NCBI GenBank assembly: GCA_016169945.1
Contig: JADLSH010000331.1
Coordinates: 620,001-684,000, forward strand
Direction: 5' to 3'
DNA length: 64,000 bases
From: Trachythela sp. YZ-2020
Lineage: Eukaryota; Cnidaria; Anthozoa; Malacalcyonacea; Clavulariidae
Shown here: positions 1-11,669 of the stretch, piece after piece
Numbering within the stretch: position 1 is the first letter of the stretch
Layout of the letters: every line of letters starts with the position of its first letter
Program-made: the position numbers and the translations under genes
The notes under the pieces: generated by a model
Databases searched by the model: none
What the model was told of the DNA's origin: nothing
What the model saw: only the letters and a program-made list of their open reading frames with translations

Positions 1-254
1 TGGCCTGAACCAACACATCGATTTGCATTGGAATAAGTATTAAAATACAATTGAAAATCAGCTTTGTTCTGGCCCCGACCAAATTCAATTAGTTACGTAA
101 AAACGTAATAAACGATTCTGTCTTATTTATTCTTTCATTTTGGCCCCAACCAGGTTTAAAATATAAAGCCTAAATTTAAAGTATCTAAGAGTTGAACCAG
201 ACTAGGTGTTACGCTTGGCCAACGCAAGGATATATGTGGCTTGTGGGTCCCACC

Positions 255-2036
255 ATCGACTATCCAGAAGACAGGGACTGGAAACGCTGGGCAAAACGCT
301 AATGTTGCTGACGCGACATCCGTAATGCGCTTTTATGACGTAGCTGTTATCAGTTGCCACGCCAACCAGCCTTAATCAGAACAAAAAAGTTAATCCATTG
401 GTAATTTGGCCTATTAAATCCAAGTGCATCTCATTAATATTTATTTTTTATGTGCCCTTAATGTACGAGTAAAATCCAACCGCGATCAGCCCCCCCCCGG
501 GCAACCCCCAGGGAATTTGACTTTTGAAAAAATAAATAGTCAAATGCTCGGCCGGACAGGCAGGAACCACAGTCAAATGCCCTGCTATAAGGGTACATGG
601 TTCTGGAATTTTGTTTAAAATTAAATTAAAAAGTGTTTTTCCGATTAGAAATTGTGGTGTACGACAACATATTCAATATTTGTCGCTCAGAATGTGTTTA
701 AAAAAGCAATTTTAAAAATTTCGAAGCGCTAGAGTGTACATACTTAATGGGAACAACCGCTGACCAATTTGTTGTATGATGGTCAAATGCCCGACCGGGC
801 GGATTAAACTTGCGTCAAATTCCCGCCTATACAGAGCTGATCTTGAGTCAAATGTCCGTGGGGTTGCCCAGGGGGGGGGGCTGACTCGTACATAAGCACA
901 GAGTTATTGCCAAGGTAAGTGCCTGTCGTAGCATGTATATCAAAATGGCGCACGTAAAAAGCATCCGTACATAAGTAGTTTCCTGTCAAACCCTGGAACT
1001 TGAAGAGAAGGCTATCACTTGTCTTTTACAACATATATTTATCATCTCATATGCAATGTTAATGCAAATAGGGTAGTTACAACTTTGTGCGATATGCCAA
1101 TCTTGTACAAACGAGATTTTTTGACGCTTCTGTTTGCGCGACTACGAGAGGAGCGCAATTTATGTTGTCCTCACTTCAAACCCTGTAACTTCGCTTTATA
1201 TATATTTCAGGACTTCACATTTACATATTTTAAACAAGAATAAATAAGTCGATGCAACAACTATCGCTTTTTCAAAAATTTCTTGGATTTAATAAAGCAA
1301 AAAATTACCTTTGGATGCATGTGTATTATTTTGAACTACAAAATAGCCGCCTTCATTGTTGTTTCTGTACACATGTACTTCAAACCCCGTAACTTCATTT
1401 TAAATATATTTCAGGGTTCTCATCTATATATATTAATATTGAACAAAAATAGAAATGTAAATGCGGCTATCGCTATTTTAAACTTCTCCTGGGTATAACA
1501 AAACAAAAAATAACTTTTGAGTGCATGCGTATTATCTTGAAATACAAAAATCTCGCCACTGTTGTTGTTTCTGCACACACCTACTTCAAACCATGTAACT
1601 CCACTTTAGGTATATTTCAAGGTTTCTTATCTAATATAATGAACAAAAATGTAAATGTCAATGCAGCTATCTGTTTTTTAAATTTCTATTGGCTTTAACA
1701 AAGCAAAAAATAACTTTTGAGTGCTTGCGTATTATTTTGAACTACAAAAACTCGCCATTGTTGTTGTCGCTGTACACACCTACTTCAAACCCTATAACTT
1801 TATTTTGAATATATTTCAGGGTTTTCCATTTATATATATTGACCAAAAATAGAAATGTCAATGCAGCTATTGCCTTTTCAAACTTCTATTGGGATTACCA
1901 TTGCCAAATATCACCTTTGAATGCATGCGTATTATTTCGAACTACAAAAACACTCGCTATTGACATTGTTGTTGTTCTACAGGCCGTATCACGGAAAACA
2001 ATGGCGTTTCCAGTCCCTGTCTTCTCGATAGTCTAT
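255..2036. repeat. Foldback region with outer inverted arms
   Basis: Positions 255-287 and 2004-2036 are near-perfect reverse complements (both contain the word CAGGGACTGG or its complement), so the 1.8 kb between them is flanked by inverted arms of about 33 bp. A second, inner pair of inverted arms lies at 487-516 and 846-885 and includes a C-run/G-run and a shared GGGCAACCCC core. No target-site duplication was clear at the outer ends. This looks like a non-autonomous foldback or MITE-type element that contains a tandem satellite. No coding capacity is recognisable; the short ORFs here are chance frames. Confidence 0.5.
1174..1985. repeat. Tandem satellite, four units of about 200 bp
   Basis: Four diverged head-to-tail units start at 1174, 1378, 1584 and 1783, each opening with CTTCAAACC and running through a TATATTTCAG word, AATGCAGCTATC-like text and ATTATTTTGAACTACAAAA. 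Spacing is 204, 206 and 199 bp. Divergence between units is obvious by eye, so the array is not recently homogenised. No hammerhead core (CTGANGA with GAAA) was found in it, unlike the array at 11.9-12.8 kb. Confidence 0.8.
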
Positions 2037-2271
2037 GGTCCCATTTACAACCGCTTGCTAAACTGGCCTAATTCTACAAATTGTTTACATGCCTTAAGGC
2101 CTGTAGCTAACAGTTTCGTGAAACGGCACCACCCATTTCATTTCATTACATTCAGCATTTTCGTTTGATAATATCTCACTAGACACTAAGCGAGTGCGAA
2201 AACTGCCAAATCGTTCGGGCCCAATCGACGAACAAAGAGATTACGATTTTTGCTTCAAACAAATACAGACC

Positions 2272-2421
2272 TCAACATGCACGGTCAGTGATTTTGTGGT
2301 TGAGCTTGCGCTTGGTTTTGTGCCACTTGTTCGTTGACTTGATTTTCGGCTTCGGCTGGGCGGCTGGCATGACTGGAACATCATTCGGTACTTGAGCTTC
2401 TTCTGCATGACTGAACTACCT
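2272..2421 (-). CDS. Candidate coding exon (basic C-terminal segment), unrecognised
   Basis: The minus strand is open from an AG at about 2421 to a TGA at 2272-2274. It encodes about 48 residues with an acidic/proline start (contains EEAQVPNDVP) and a lysine-rich end (KWHKTKRKLNH). The composition looks more protein-like than the surrounding AT-rich DNA, and a possible splice acceptor sits just upstream. It could be the last exon of the minus-strand gene whose exons lie at 5302-5376 and 4263-4403, but I could not join it in phase. It may equally be a chance open frame. Confidence 0.22.
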
Positions 2422-3144
2422 TCCAGCCAGAGCGTTTAACAAATTGATCCCGATTTATTGAGATTTATTACTTTATACCCAATGCTACTCTTGACTGCAC
2501 TTAGAATAGCTTGAAATACCATGCTTGAAACAGCTATGAAAACTTGTCAATTTTTTGTCATACACACGAGCAATTAAAATTTGTCAATGAAAACTTGATC
2601 GTCTGCACGGGGCATTACAGCCTTTTGCTTCAGTGACTTCAATTCTATTGTTTTGAGGAAATTTCTTTGTTAGGGAGGTGCAAATTATTAGATATTCCTT
2701 CGGTTTCGTCGTTGTTTTTCCGTTTATTAGCCATATCGTCTTGCACTTGCTTTAATATCTCGGTAATGTGACTGAATGAGTCCGATAAGGGCTAAATAGC
2801 CACTCTTATATTCACAAGAGCAGGCATATTACGAAGTGGCCGACTCCACATGAAACTAGCAGTTCGTATTTATGTCTGTAAATTTTCGGATAGCGTCATG
2901 ATCCGCCCAGAACTAAGAACGTAGCAGCTGTCTTACTCTATTGATCTCCTCGCCCTCAATTTGTGGTACAGAAAATTAACAGATAAAGTTACAGGATTCA
3001 CGCATACAGGAATTTTGATGTACAATTTCATCGGCGTGAGACATCCCACTTGGGTTATAATTGTTAATTGTTTTATTAATTATTCCTGATTGGTTTGCAA
3101 CTTTAATAATGAATGCAAAGGAAGAGTGCATGCAATGGTTTGAC

Positions 3145-3809
3145 CATAGATATAGGAGATATAGATTGCTGACTCGTAATACGTCACTATAAATTATTGA
3201 CAAATGCGCCAAAATTCAAACAAAATTTGACTGGTTGAGCAGCCATTTTGTATGATGGCGCCTCAAGTGACTCGATGTACGAAGCTTAATGGAGCATTTG
3301 CTAGATAATAACAGCATTAATTTCACATTACCGTGGAGTGTATTAAATATAGACGTGTTGTGGACGGTTTTTCTTTGGAATAACAAACATTTGGCTGGTT
3401 TCAGTGAGCTCACGGATTGACGTTTTGCAATATTTTTGCCCTTTGGAGCAATTATGTCTAATAGAAAGTTGAAACAGTTATTCCTGGATTATTTCTAAAG
3501 AAAATAAAGTGGATTCAGGGCGACAAACTTGTGTATTACGAGCTGGCGGCCTAAATATGTGATTTCGCCGAACTTAAATCAGCATGAATCGAAGGTAATT
3601 TGTATTATTTTCCCTGTCAAATTGATGTGTTTATACGTCCACAAGGGCAATAAACATATTAAACGAAGTATCTTTTCGTGAACGTTGCTGAAAGCGACGT
3701 ACGTTGACTAGGTCACTTGATGTTTTGACCGGTTCAGCCGCCATTTGAATTCTTCATGTTGGCGCGTGCCGTGACCTCGAGTCAGCAATCTATGTCTCCT
3801 ATATCTATG
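3145..3809. mobile_element. 665-bp MITE with 8-bp target duplication
   Basis: The element begins CATAGATATAGGAGA and ends with the reverse complement TCTCCTATATCTATG. It is flanked on both sides by the 8-bp duplication GGTTTGAC (3137-3144 and 3810-3817). The inverted similarity continues inwards for roughly 100 bp through GATTGCTGACTCG and GTCAC words. An 8-bp duplication is typical of hAT, P and some other superfamilies; the ends do not start with the usual hAT CAGNG, so the superfamily is open. There is no internal transposase, so it is non-autonomous. Confidence 0.85.
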
Positions 3810-4262
3810 GGTTTGACGCGCTAACAACTGATTCTTGTGTGAGACACAAAAGGCCTTGCCATGGGCAGGCTTATTTTGATCTTGTGATGGAAAACAAAAT
3901 TGTCCTATGAACTGTTCCAATTCCACATGTGAAATTTCTGCTTGTTGAAATAATTTTTCATATGATTTTTTTTTATTGGTTTTTTTATGAGCCTCTAGTT
4001 CATATATGAAAGAGTATGTGAAACACAAATTTCATATCTGAAAATTCTGAATTTCAGATTCGAATTGTCCTTTTTCACGTATGAAATGTTCCAATTCCAC
4101 ACAGAATTTCACATGTAAAAATGATATGTATTTTTCGTAAGGGACGTAGCATTTCCGCTTCATCAAATTTTACGAAAAACCTCGTTAATAACATTGATGT
4201 GAATACTTCGTTAGCGGTGCAGATTATTTTTTAAATGTTAATAGTCTTAGTAAAACTCTTAC

Positions 4263-4403
4263 CTGTTCTAAGCGGCCGAAAGCCACTTCCTTCATTTGTA
4301 TCTTCATCTTCACGTCTCACACGATGTTCCTCGATTGATTCTTCACGAAGGACAGTAAATACTTTGTCTGACTCATCTTGCTGGTTATGAGAGCTACTGA
4401 GTT
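4263..4403 (-). CDS. Candidate internal exon, acidic protein, unrecognised
   Basis: This 141-bp minus-strand stretch is open throughout. It is preceded by a TTTGATAG acceptor and followed by an AACAG/GTAAGA donor. It encodes about 46 residues rich in E, D and R (contains REESIEEHRVRREDEDTNEG). It starts with two bases and ends with one base of a split codon. The exon at 5302-5376 upstream on the same strand ends with one base of a split codon, so the two join in frame across an 898-bp intron. No family is recognised. This is among the best evidence in the window for a possible host gene, although a transposon gene cannot be excluded. Confidence 0.42.
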
Positions 4404-5301
4404 CTATCAAACAAAAGTAGCTTATGCATGAACAAGGGAAACTGTATGTAAAACAATCTTGATAAAATTTGAAAAATTGATTTGAATATAATTTCCGGTT
4501 TGCGTGGGTTGATGATTATATTACTTCTGGCTGACTCATGATTTTACATTATCAGATATTTATTCATCATACATTAATTAGGTTTCAATGTTAATTACTG
4601 TTCAATTTCATATAGGGAATTGAAAAAAAATTTTGTAAAGCACAACCATACTCTTAAGCAAAAATTAACTTCTCGGCAGCTACCAAGGCATTTATAAGGA
4701 ATATGCCATAACTAAAAACAAAACAAGCAATAACTTCTTGGCCCCTACCAAATTTTTCTTATACATTCTACGCCCTAGACTCGACACCTTCCGAGTCATA
4801 AGTAGAGCATATAGTAATAGGTAAACTGAATAATTTGACAGGAAGAAGGTGCGATATTTTAATTATACGCTGTTTATCATACCATATCGGCAATTGAAAC
4901 AATTTCACGCGATTTTTCAATACTTTTTTTGATAGCGCTACGACGTTCCTCCAGCTTTTACCAAGAACGTAATAGATTTTTGGGCACGACAATCGGCTTC
5001 TATTTCTTTGGTAAACTATTCAATTCAATGCAATCGTCGCTAGAACATTGCTCAGACACACGTAATGAAATTGTTCAACAAGATTTTCAAACCTACAGAT
5101 TTTCTAAAATATATTGCGCTGTCCACAAGTCAAGTAGAACATAATATGATAATATATTCAAAAAAAATTTAACACCTTCTTTCGCAGTAATGGCAGAACA
5201 ACTAGATCATAATTTTAGACCCATTATTACCGCCTAATATTGCGAATCATACGCAACAAGATTACAGCCATTTTCTGTGATAGGTAAAGTCAGACACGTA
5301 C

Positions 5302-5376
5302 CTGGTAATTTATGTGCTTCCCAAGACTGTTCCAATGAAAATTTATTTTCCCAGCAGTCGTCTGACTCATTTCCGC
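5302..5376 (-). CDS. Candidate internal exon, unrecognised
   Basis: This 75-bp minus-strand exon candidate lies between an AAATTTTAG acceptor and a CCAG/GTACGTG donor. Its 24 whole codons include NESDDCWENKFSLEQSWEAH. It has phase-1 boundaries at both ends and joins in frame to the exon at 4263-4403. The serine, glutamate and tryptophan content is unlike the low-complexity translations nearby. I found no convincing further upstream exon between 5377 and about 6700. Function unknown. Confidence 0.4.
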
Positions 5377-5399
5377 CTAAAATTTAGATTTTCTGAAAT

Positions 5400-6730
5400 T
5401 AGTATTTTTATCCTGCATAATATATGTTTTGCATTTTAATTTACAGTTTAGGTATAGTTTTTGTAAATGTAGCATACAGTGGTGCATTTACAAAAAAACA
5501 ATAAAGATTAAAATTGCAAAGTCGTACAGCATTTATAAAAATAAAGTAGGTTTGTTTAAAACATGATTTACTCATGAAACATATTTGAAAAATTAAGTCG
5601 ATGAAATATGTAAATAATCGCCTAAACAATTGTTGGAAACTGTCGCTCCAAAAGTATTGCATCGAGCAACTTAGAATAAAAATAAGAAAAGTAATTGTGC
5701 GAGTTTAAAGTAATAAAAAAAATTGTTGAACCCCAAAAATGATATATTATACAGTTAAAATATGATATAATATACAGTTAAAGTTTTTCTTCATTTTTAC
5801 AGCTTCAAAATTGTATTTTTATTCAGCCATTTCCGTACATCGTCTGTGTTCAGGACTAATATTTCTCGTAAAAACCTCCACTAGAATATGTTTCTTACAA
5901 ACTTTTTATTTTTACAAACCTTTTTTCCATTATAAATCTCAATAATAGATTTTTTTGCAAACTTTATTTAAGCAAATAATGTGCATTCCCGCAACAACGC
6001 GAAATGTTTTGCCACAAGAGACTGGAACAAATCAAAATGCTCTAATAAATCCGCCATTTTGTCGAGACAGAGCCTTGACTGAGAAGAGATAATAGTAGGC
6101 ATTCTATATTTTATATTTGGAATGATTGCTATGAAAAATAAACGCTGATCAGAAAATATATTCGAGCACATAACCAACAAATGACGTGAATAAATATGGA
6201 TTTAATATGAGATATTTTTCAGTACATACCTAAAGGAAAAATTAAGCAAATAATAAGACAAACTTCCAATGTTATCATTTTCCTATGAAAGACAAATATG
6301 GTAATAATTCTGAATCAAAACATTTATTTACCGAAACTGTTAGTTTTAATATCTATAACCCGAGCGCCTCCGAGCGTTGGTGGACCTTGTAGGACGTGGG
6401 TGGAAGCCAGCGAAGCGCATATTGTAACATTACTAATTTTTGAGCACAAAATGTTTAAAAGCATCTATATATACTATAAATGCAGTAAATAACTACAAAC
6501 CCACTTGCCCGAAATCGATTAAATCTACACGACATATACCATTCGTGGTACTTACAACAATAATACAGCTTGTTGTATGTTAGCTTAACGAGTGCTAGTC
6601 TCTGGGATGAAATAACATGAATTTACACGTCGGCAACAAGATTATAACAGTAGAGACGTATGCTGTACATATACAACAGCAACCATTCGGCAACTATGCT
6701 TCGACGGTGTAGTTGGAAGCAATTACCTGA
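5400..6730. other. AT-rich interval, no supported gene
   Basis: I see no coding stretch with plausible composition or splice context here. The open frames are low-complexity and F/I/L-rich translations of AT-rich DNA. Short dispersed words resembling other unassigned parts of the window occur, but no bounded element with inverted ends and a target duplication could be defined. Confidence 0.5.
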
Positions 6731-6830
6731 AAAATACAATAAGAACTTCGACGTTTCGAGAGAAGGCCCTTCGTATGGAAATTAGTACCGGCTGCTAAAC
6801 GTGGAAGTTCTTATTGTATTTTTCCGGTAA
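6731..6830 (-). repeat. Penelope pseudo-LTR remnant with decayed hammerhead core
   Basis: The stretch holds the Penelope terminal signature GACGTTTCGAGNGAAGGCCCTTCGT (plus strand, 6750-6775), also seen in the PLE copies at 17.0, 21.0, 31.5 and 36.8/39.5 kb. It is bracketed by inverted copies of an AATACAATAAGAACTTC word (6733-6749 and 6804-6821). Read on the minus strand, the ribozyme GAAAC-GTC side is present, but the CTGACGA box is changed to CATACGA, so the hammerhead is dead. No RT or endonuclease sequence remains next to it. Confidence 0.6.
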
Positions 6831-6859
6831 TTGTATCCTGCTCCACCGCAGAATCTTCG

Positions 6860-9040
6860 TAAGACTCTACCTATACACTGACACCACGCGTTCGAGTTAT
6901 TCGGCAACTATATCTCATTTATTGCTGTTGGTTGGCCAGAACAACAGCAACATTGTTATTCATATAACGCTTTTTGTGAAATTTATTATATTCAAGTATC
7001 TTTGTGATTTCATAATAATAACCCATTCTCTGCATAGGTGTTTCCAGAATGCTCAACATTAATGCTACAACACGCCACTATAGTTTAACAAGATATATTA
7101 TGGTTGCGATAAAATAATGAGTAAATGTCTCCAGCAGTGGCATATCAATGGCGTCATTGCCTGACTCGTTCTCAGTCGTCTGATGTGGTACATTTTGAGA
7201 TCAACGGTCGTGTAGAACACAAAAAATGACACGCGTGGAAGTGGGCGACGCGCGGAGATGGAAGTGAAGAGAAAAGGGAATGAGACGACTGGCAGATCAT
7301 GCTGGCAAGATGTAGAATGGTGGACCTAGGCAAAATTTTTATCTTCCATCACGTTGAACTGTTTTGTTTAAAATTATGTTAAAATATTAAATGTAACTAT
7401 AGCAATCTATTTCTTCCACGATTATACACGAATATTCCGTTAAGGTTACACGCAATATATCCAGACGGCAAGCTATTATGTTTGATCTTTAATTAACGCA
7501 ACCATCTACCTGTACGACACTCACACAAAAGTATAGTGTAAAGAAACCCATTGTGTTTCATTTGTAGCAAAAGCAGAATATAGAAATAGTATTTACCATA
7601 CACATATATCCAATTTCCTGAAGCAAAAATATATATTTGTTAACCCACGGTTTAGCAGTCGGGGGTCAAGACTTCCTCGTTTTTATCTATACTGTAAATT
7701 TATTCACTTAATGTCATAACAATACATAACATAGAAGATTTATTGTTGTACTTTAGTTTAAATTAAGTTCTAGATTTGTAGGTTTGTGTGTCGATGAATA
7801 CGATTCACTTATTTTATAGCGACAAAACAACCATGATTTTCTTTAGGACTTCGAACATGCAGTGTGATAATTTCTAAAATTTGAAATTCTCTCTTCTATT
7901 TGCTACTTACAATTTCCTAAGTTAGCTGTCCAGCTATTGCTGTAAATATTACCGACATTGAAATATATTAATATAAGTGACAAAATGCAAAACCAATATA
8001 TTTTATAAACAACCAAACATAGATGAACATTTTAACACAAATCACATTTACCACAGATTATCCTCTGCCTTTTTCTCACCTTAAAATTTCAACGGATTTG
8101 ATTGTGTCTAATCAATAGATGAAGGCAAGTTTCGATCTGATATTATTAGTCGTTTAGTACAATTCTATACAGTACAGAAAATGTTGACCGACACATCCAC
8201 GCACTTGGAAATTCTAGGCATATTTATGAATTTTTATGAAGCTTTTCTCGACTATTTATAATCCCCGAGCCGGCGCGAAGCGCCGTGCGAGGGTACTAAT
8301 TCCGCTCGGATATTTACGCCCGGGTATGTAAAAACATTGTGGAATGCAAAGTCGTCCGCGATTTCAAGCCGAGAGAAGACTTCCTTTTTGCAAACTTTTT
8401 TCAAAAATAGTTTTGCACTCATTTTATAAGCAAGTCTCTATGTAAGTAAGTTTATATGTTAAATATCCAAAACAAGATAAATGAAAATTACTTAGAGGAC
8501 AAATTAACAAGAGGAAAAACAGTCGAAAGACCGAAGAAGGAGCGTTTTAAACGGCAAGTGTCTATTTTGCATGCTTGCTTTGCCGATTTTATATAGCATG
8601 CAGTATAGTTTGTGAATTTGAAAATATGTAGAGCGTTTGTGTGGTCAATGCAATGATTCAAATACGTAAAAATAAAAACATTAAATCTCAAAAAATTCAT
8701 TATTTTCAAAAGCAAGTGCGAAGAATAAAAATACTGCACGAAGGGCAGTTAAAGTTTTATGAAAATTTTGAAACGTTTTGTGAAGGTCTAAGGTTGAATG
8801 TTACAGTAAATCAAAGCTAAAAGAGTACATAATATCATACCACTTTATATAGTTGGGCTTTTAGTTGGGCAATTGATAATTTTATAGTTAAAAACAAAAT
8901 AACAATATTTTGTACAAATTAAAATATAAAAAATATACAGTGTTGCGTGTTACCATGGTTACAATAACATTTGGGGAGTAAATTGTTTGGTTCAAATGGG
9001 CGAGGGGATTCTGCATGCATGTATTTCTAGTTATATATAA
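6860..9040. other. Unassigned AT-rich DNA with a dispersed repeat (about 7684-8060)
   Basis: No gene is supported. About 7684-8060 is a diverged member of a dispersed family also seen at about 14700-15290, 21630-22035 and 33315-33735. The copies share TTATTCACTTAAT, a TGTTGNACTTTA word, TAGATTTGTA and a terminal block with AGCTATTGCTGTAAAT or similar. A GC-rich patch with the short palindrome GGCGCGAAGCGCC lies at 8271-8283. The remainder shows nothing I can name. Confidence 0.45.
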
Positions 9041-9042
9041 AT

Positions 9043-9205
9043 ATGTGTCTGAGTATTGTACCACATGCGCTTGGTGAGGGCAAGAGTATGGTGTATAAAT
9101 ACGAGGTCACTCGCATCTAGACTGCGTTACAAGCTGCACTGACGAGCCGTTGAACGGCGAAACATGCATGTCTGCAGATTTGACTAAATATATATATATA
9201 TAGTA
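9043..9205 (+). repeat. Partial retrozyme-like unit at left edge of palindromic PLE
   Basis: This is the reverse complement of the tandem units at 11947-12800: it shares TGTGTCTGAGTATTGTACC, GGTGAGGGCAAGAGTATGG and the whole hammerhead core. It is a little over half a unit and abuts, through a TA-repeat spacer, the tail of the PLE fragment whose coding sequence runs leftwards from 11060 to 9426. Its orientation is opposite to the right-hand array, so the PLE region as a whole is an inverted repeat with ribozyme-bearing outer flanks. Confidence 0.75.
9134..9177 (+). ncRNA. Type I hammerhead ribozyme (plus strand)
   Basis: The full hammerhead consensus is present. Helix I is CTGCA (9134-9138) with TGCAG (9173-9177). 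The CTGACGA box is followed by helix II (GCCGT/ACGGC with a 3-nt loop), then GAAA, a minimal helix III (CAT/ATG, 8 nt self-complementary) and the cleavage triplet GTC. Both chain ends leave through helix I, which defines type I. The predicted cut is between 9172 and 9173. Type I hammerheads with very short helix III are known from Penelope-like elements and animal retrozymes, often active as dimers. It is antisense to the adjacent PLE coding sequence. Confidence 0.8.
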
Positions 9206-9425
9206 AAACAAAATAAAGTACAAACCCGAACTACTTCGTTAAAACTTTAATTCACTACAAATCTGTTTCGTATGGCCAGCCGAGCCTACCACACTCATCA
9301 GGTGAATATTGCAACTGATTTTTTAACGCTAAGAAATTTGAATTAGGATTAATCTATAAAACGGATGACTCATATTACAAATACGTACACATAGCTAACT
9401 GTGATAAGTGTCTGTTAATTGTTTG

Positions 9426-11060
9426 TTAGTGATTGCTTAGTAAATGTTTCTTCCTGTGTCTGCAAGTGGATACAAGTTCGTTTCTGCGGTTAAGTGAGCT
9501 TAGGTTCGGGTGACAAATAATGATGTATTTTTCATGCAGGCATAGATTACATCTCTTCGTTATATTCGAGTATGACTTGCATTGTTTTAATATTTTCCAA
9601 TTGATGGTGTAGTGGACATCTGATTCTTTCAATGTCCAGACATATTTGCTAAGCTCGGTGGCAGATTTATATTTTAGGTTTCTAAATGAGCTAGAGTGGT
9701 TTAGATATCGGATTTTAAAAGTGCTTTCAGTCAGTCCTACGTAGGTTTCGGATTTCATGTTATCTTGTCTGGTGACTGTGGCTTGATAGACTATTCCTTT
9801 CGTTTGGCATTTTTGGTCGAGCGGGCAAGTATTCTTCTGGCGACAATTACATGTGGTAGTTGGGTTTGGATTGGATTCAGTTTCATTCTTAATTACGGAT
9901 TTGTTGTGCGAAGAGATGATGCTTTTCATGTTCGGCATGCAACTATAGCTCAACTTCAGAATGTTCCTATTGAATATTTTACTGAGCGGGTAACCCTTCG
10001 GAAGACATTCATCGATCGTCTGCAGGAATAATCGGCCGATGTTGGTGGCTACGTTTGATCTGTAAGGTGGGTTAACCCATATAATATTCCTGCTTCTCGA
10101 TCTCTTTGTTATCGGTGGGTTTGGGTAGAAGTTTAGGTTATGATCATAGAGATGTTGGATAACCTCCTGTTGATTGCATCTGGTATTATGCGAATAATTG
10201 CTGGAGGATGGTTGTTGCGGTGATTGACGTATTGTGGGATATTGCCTATCTTACTGTATGGTTTGAACTTTCCAGTTCTCAGATCTGGGGTGATATCTAG
10301 GTAGTCGACGCACTTCTTGTTCGCTTCGATGGTGAGCTTTAGGCTGTGGTCGTTGAAAATTTTGCAAATATCCTTCTTGATATTCTCTATTTCTCTGGGT
10401 GATTCATTGAAAGCGGCTAGCCCGTCGTCTCTGTATAGACCAATGTTGTTCCCATACTTTGCCTGCTTTGATAGCAGGTAGGAGCCTACTAGTTCGCATA
10501 TTTCAGCTCCGTCAAAACTACCCATGGTCACATCGAAGGGGAGTTGGAAGATTTCTTGCACCACGCCACGCCTTCATTGAAGAGAAGAGATTTCTTAGCT
10601 TGTATGATGGTTTTTATCTCTTGATCGGTTATTTCGTCATATTTGGAAGCAAATTCTAGAGCTTTCGTCAGTAGGTCTTCTGATATCGATGGGTAGAACT
10701 CAACTACATCGAAGCAGATAAATGAATGTGCCGACTTATTAGGAATGTCCGCAAACCATTTAAGTACCGAATCGGTATTTTCCATTGATTTAGACCAGTG
10801 GAAGTTGTTATTTTGGAGTTGCTCCTTCGTAGAATTTTCTGACTTATGATGCCAATTTCTGACTTAGATGGGTTAATTAGTCTACATGTAGGATTGTTAT
10901 TAAAGTTGGGTTTGTGGTCTTTCAATGTTACGAAGGAATCTTTCTCAGCAAGTGCGTCGATTTTGATGTCAAGGCCGAAGCTCTTTGCGATTTTTTTCTC
11001 TTCGGTTATTATTTTGTTAGTGGTGTTGGTTGGGGCTTTCTTGTGAGATTTTGTTATGGA
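9426..11060 (-). pseudogene. Penelope-like RT plus GIY-YIG endonuclease, broken
   Basis: On the minus strand an RT core is spread over several frames. A TLKDHKPNF block lies near 10.9 kb, motif [12 protein letters not shown] near 10.7 kb, the TMGSFDGAE motif near 10.5 kb and motif C YRDD near 10.44 kb. They lead into a long open stretch (about 10075-9426) with a cysteine cluster (CNCRQKNTCPLDQKC) and a GIY-YIG-type nuclease region (IVYQATV, then TYVGLTE, R and N/H residues). The order RT then C-terminal endonuclease fits classic PLEs. Frameshifts separate motif A, motif C and the nuclease, so no single full protein remains. The 5' part is missing: the coding strand meets an inverted endonuclease copy at about 11060. 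Confidence 0.75.
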
Positions 11061-11072
11061 TGTTTTTAGTAG

Positions 11073-11669
11073 TTGGTTGATGAATGTTTTCCGAAGGGTC
11101 ACCCGCTCCGTAAAATATTCAATAGGAACACTCTGAAGTTGAGCTATAGTTGCATGCCTAACATGAAAAGCATCATCTCTTCGCACAACAAATCCGTAAT
11201 TAAGAATGAAACTGAATCCTACCCAAACCCAACTACCACATGTAATTGTCGCCAGAAGAATACTTTCCCGCTCGACCAAAAATGCCAAACGAAAGGAATA
11301 GTCTATCAAGCCACAGTCACCAGACAAGATAACATGAAATCCGAAACATACGTAGGACTGACTAAAAGCACCGCTTTTAAAACCCGATATCTAAACCACT
11401 CTAGCTCATTTAGAAACCTAAAATATAAATCTGCCACCGAGCTTAGCAAATATGTCTGGACATTGAAAGAATCAGATGTCCACTACACCATCAATTGGAA
11501 AATATTAAAACAGTGCAAGCCATACTCGAATATAACGAAGAGATGTAATCTATGCCTGCATGAAAAATACATCATTATTTGTCACACGAACCTAAGCTCA
11601 CTTAACCGCAGAAACGAACTTGTATCCACTTGCAGACACAGGAAGAAACATTTACTAAGCAATCACTAA
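11073..11669 (+). pseudogene. Inverted copy of the PLE GIY-YIG endonuclease
   Basis: This 198-aa open frame is a close copy of the endonuclease end of the neighbouring minus-strand PLE, in the opposite orientation. It has the same CNCRQKNT cysteine region, the same VYQATV and TYVGLT motifs, and the same KKHLLSNH C-terminus. No RT is attached; the copy begins with a DECFPKGHPL-like linker at the junction with the minus-strand PLE. PLE insertions are known to leave inverted and partial duplications, which fits. Two residues are inserted near the motif (TKSTAFKTRY versus TESTFKIRY), so the arms have diverged. Confidence 0.75.

Noticed and set aside
1174..2168. Open frames of 71-109 aa over the satellite
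   Set aside because: Their repeated peptides follow the ~200-bp DNA repeat and differ in frame from unit to unit.
9765..10031. Plus-strand ORF of 88 aa and its twin in the complement of 10704-11327
   Set aside because: They are antisense readings of the PLE GIY-YIG arms; the opposite strand has cysteine and GIY-YIG motifs.
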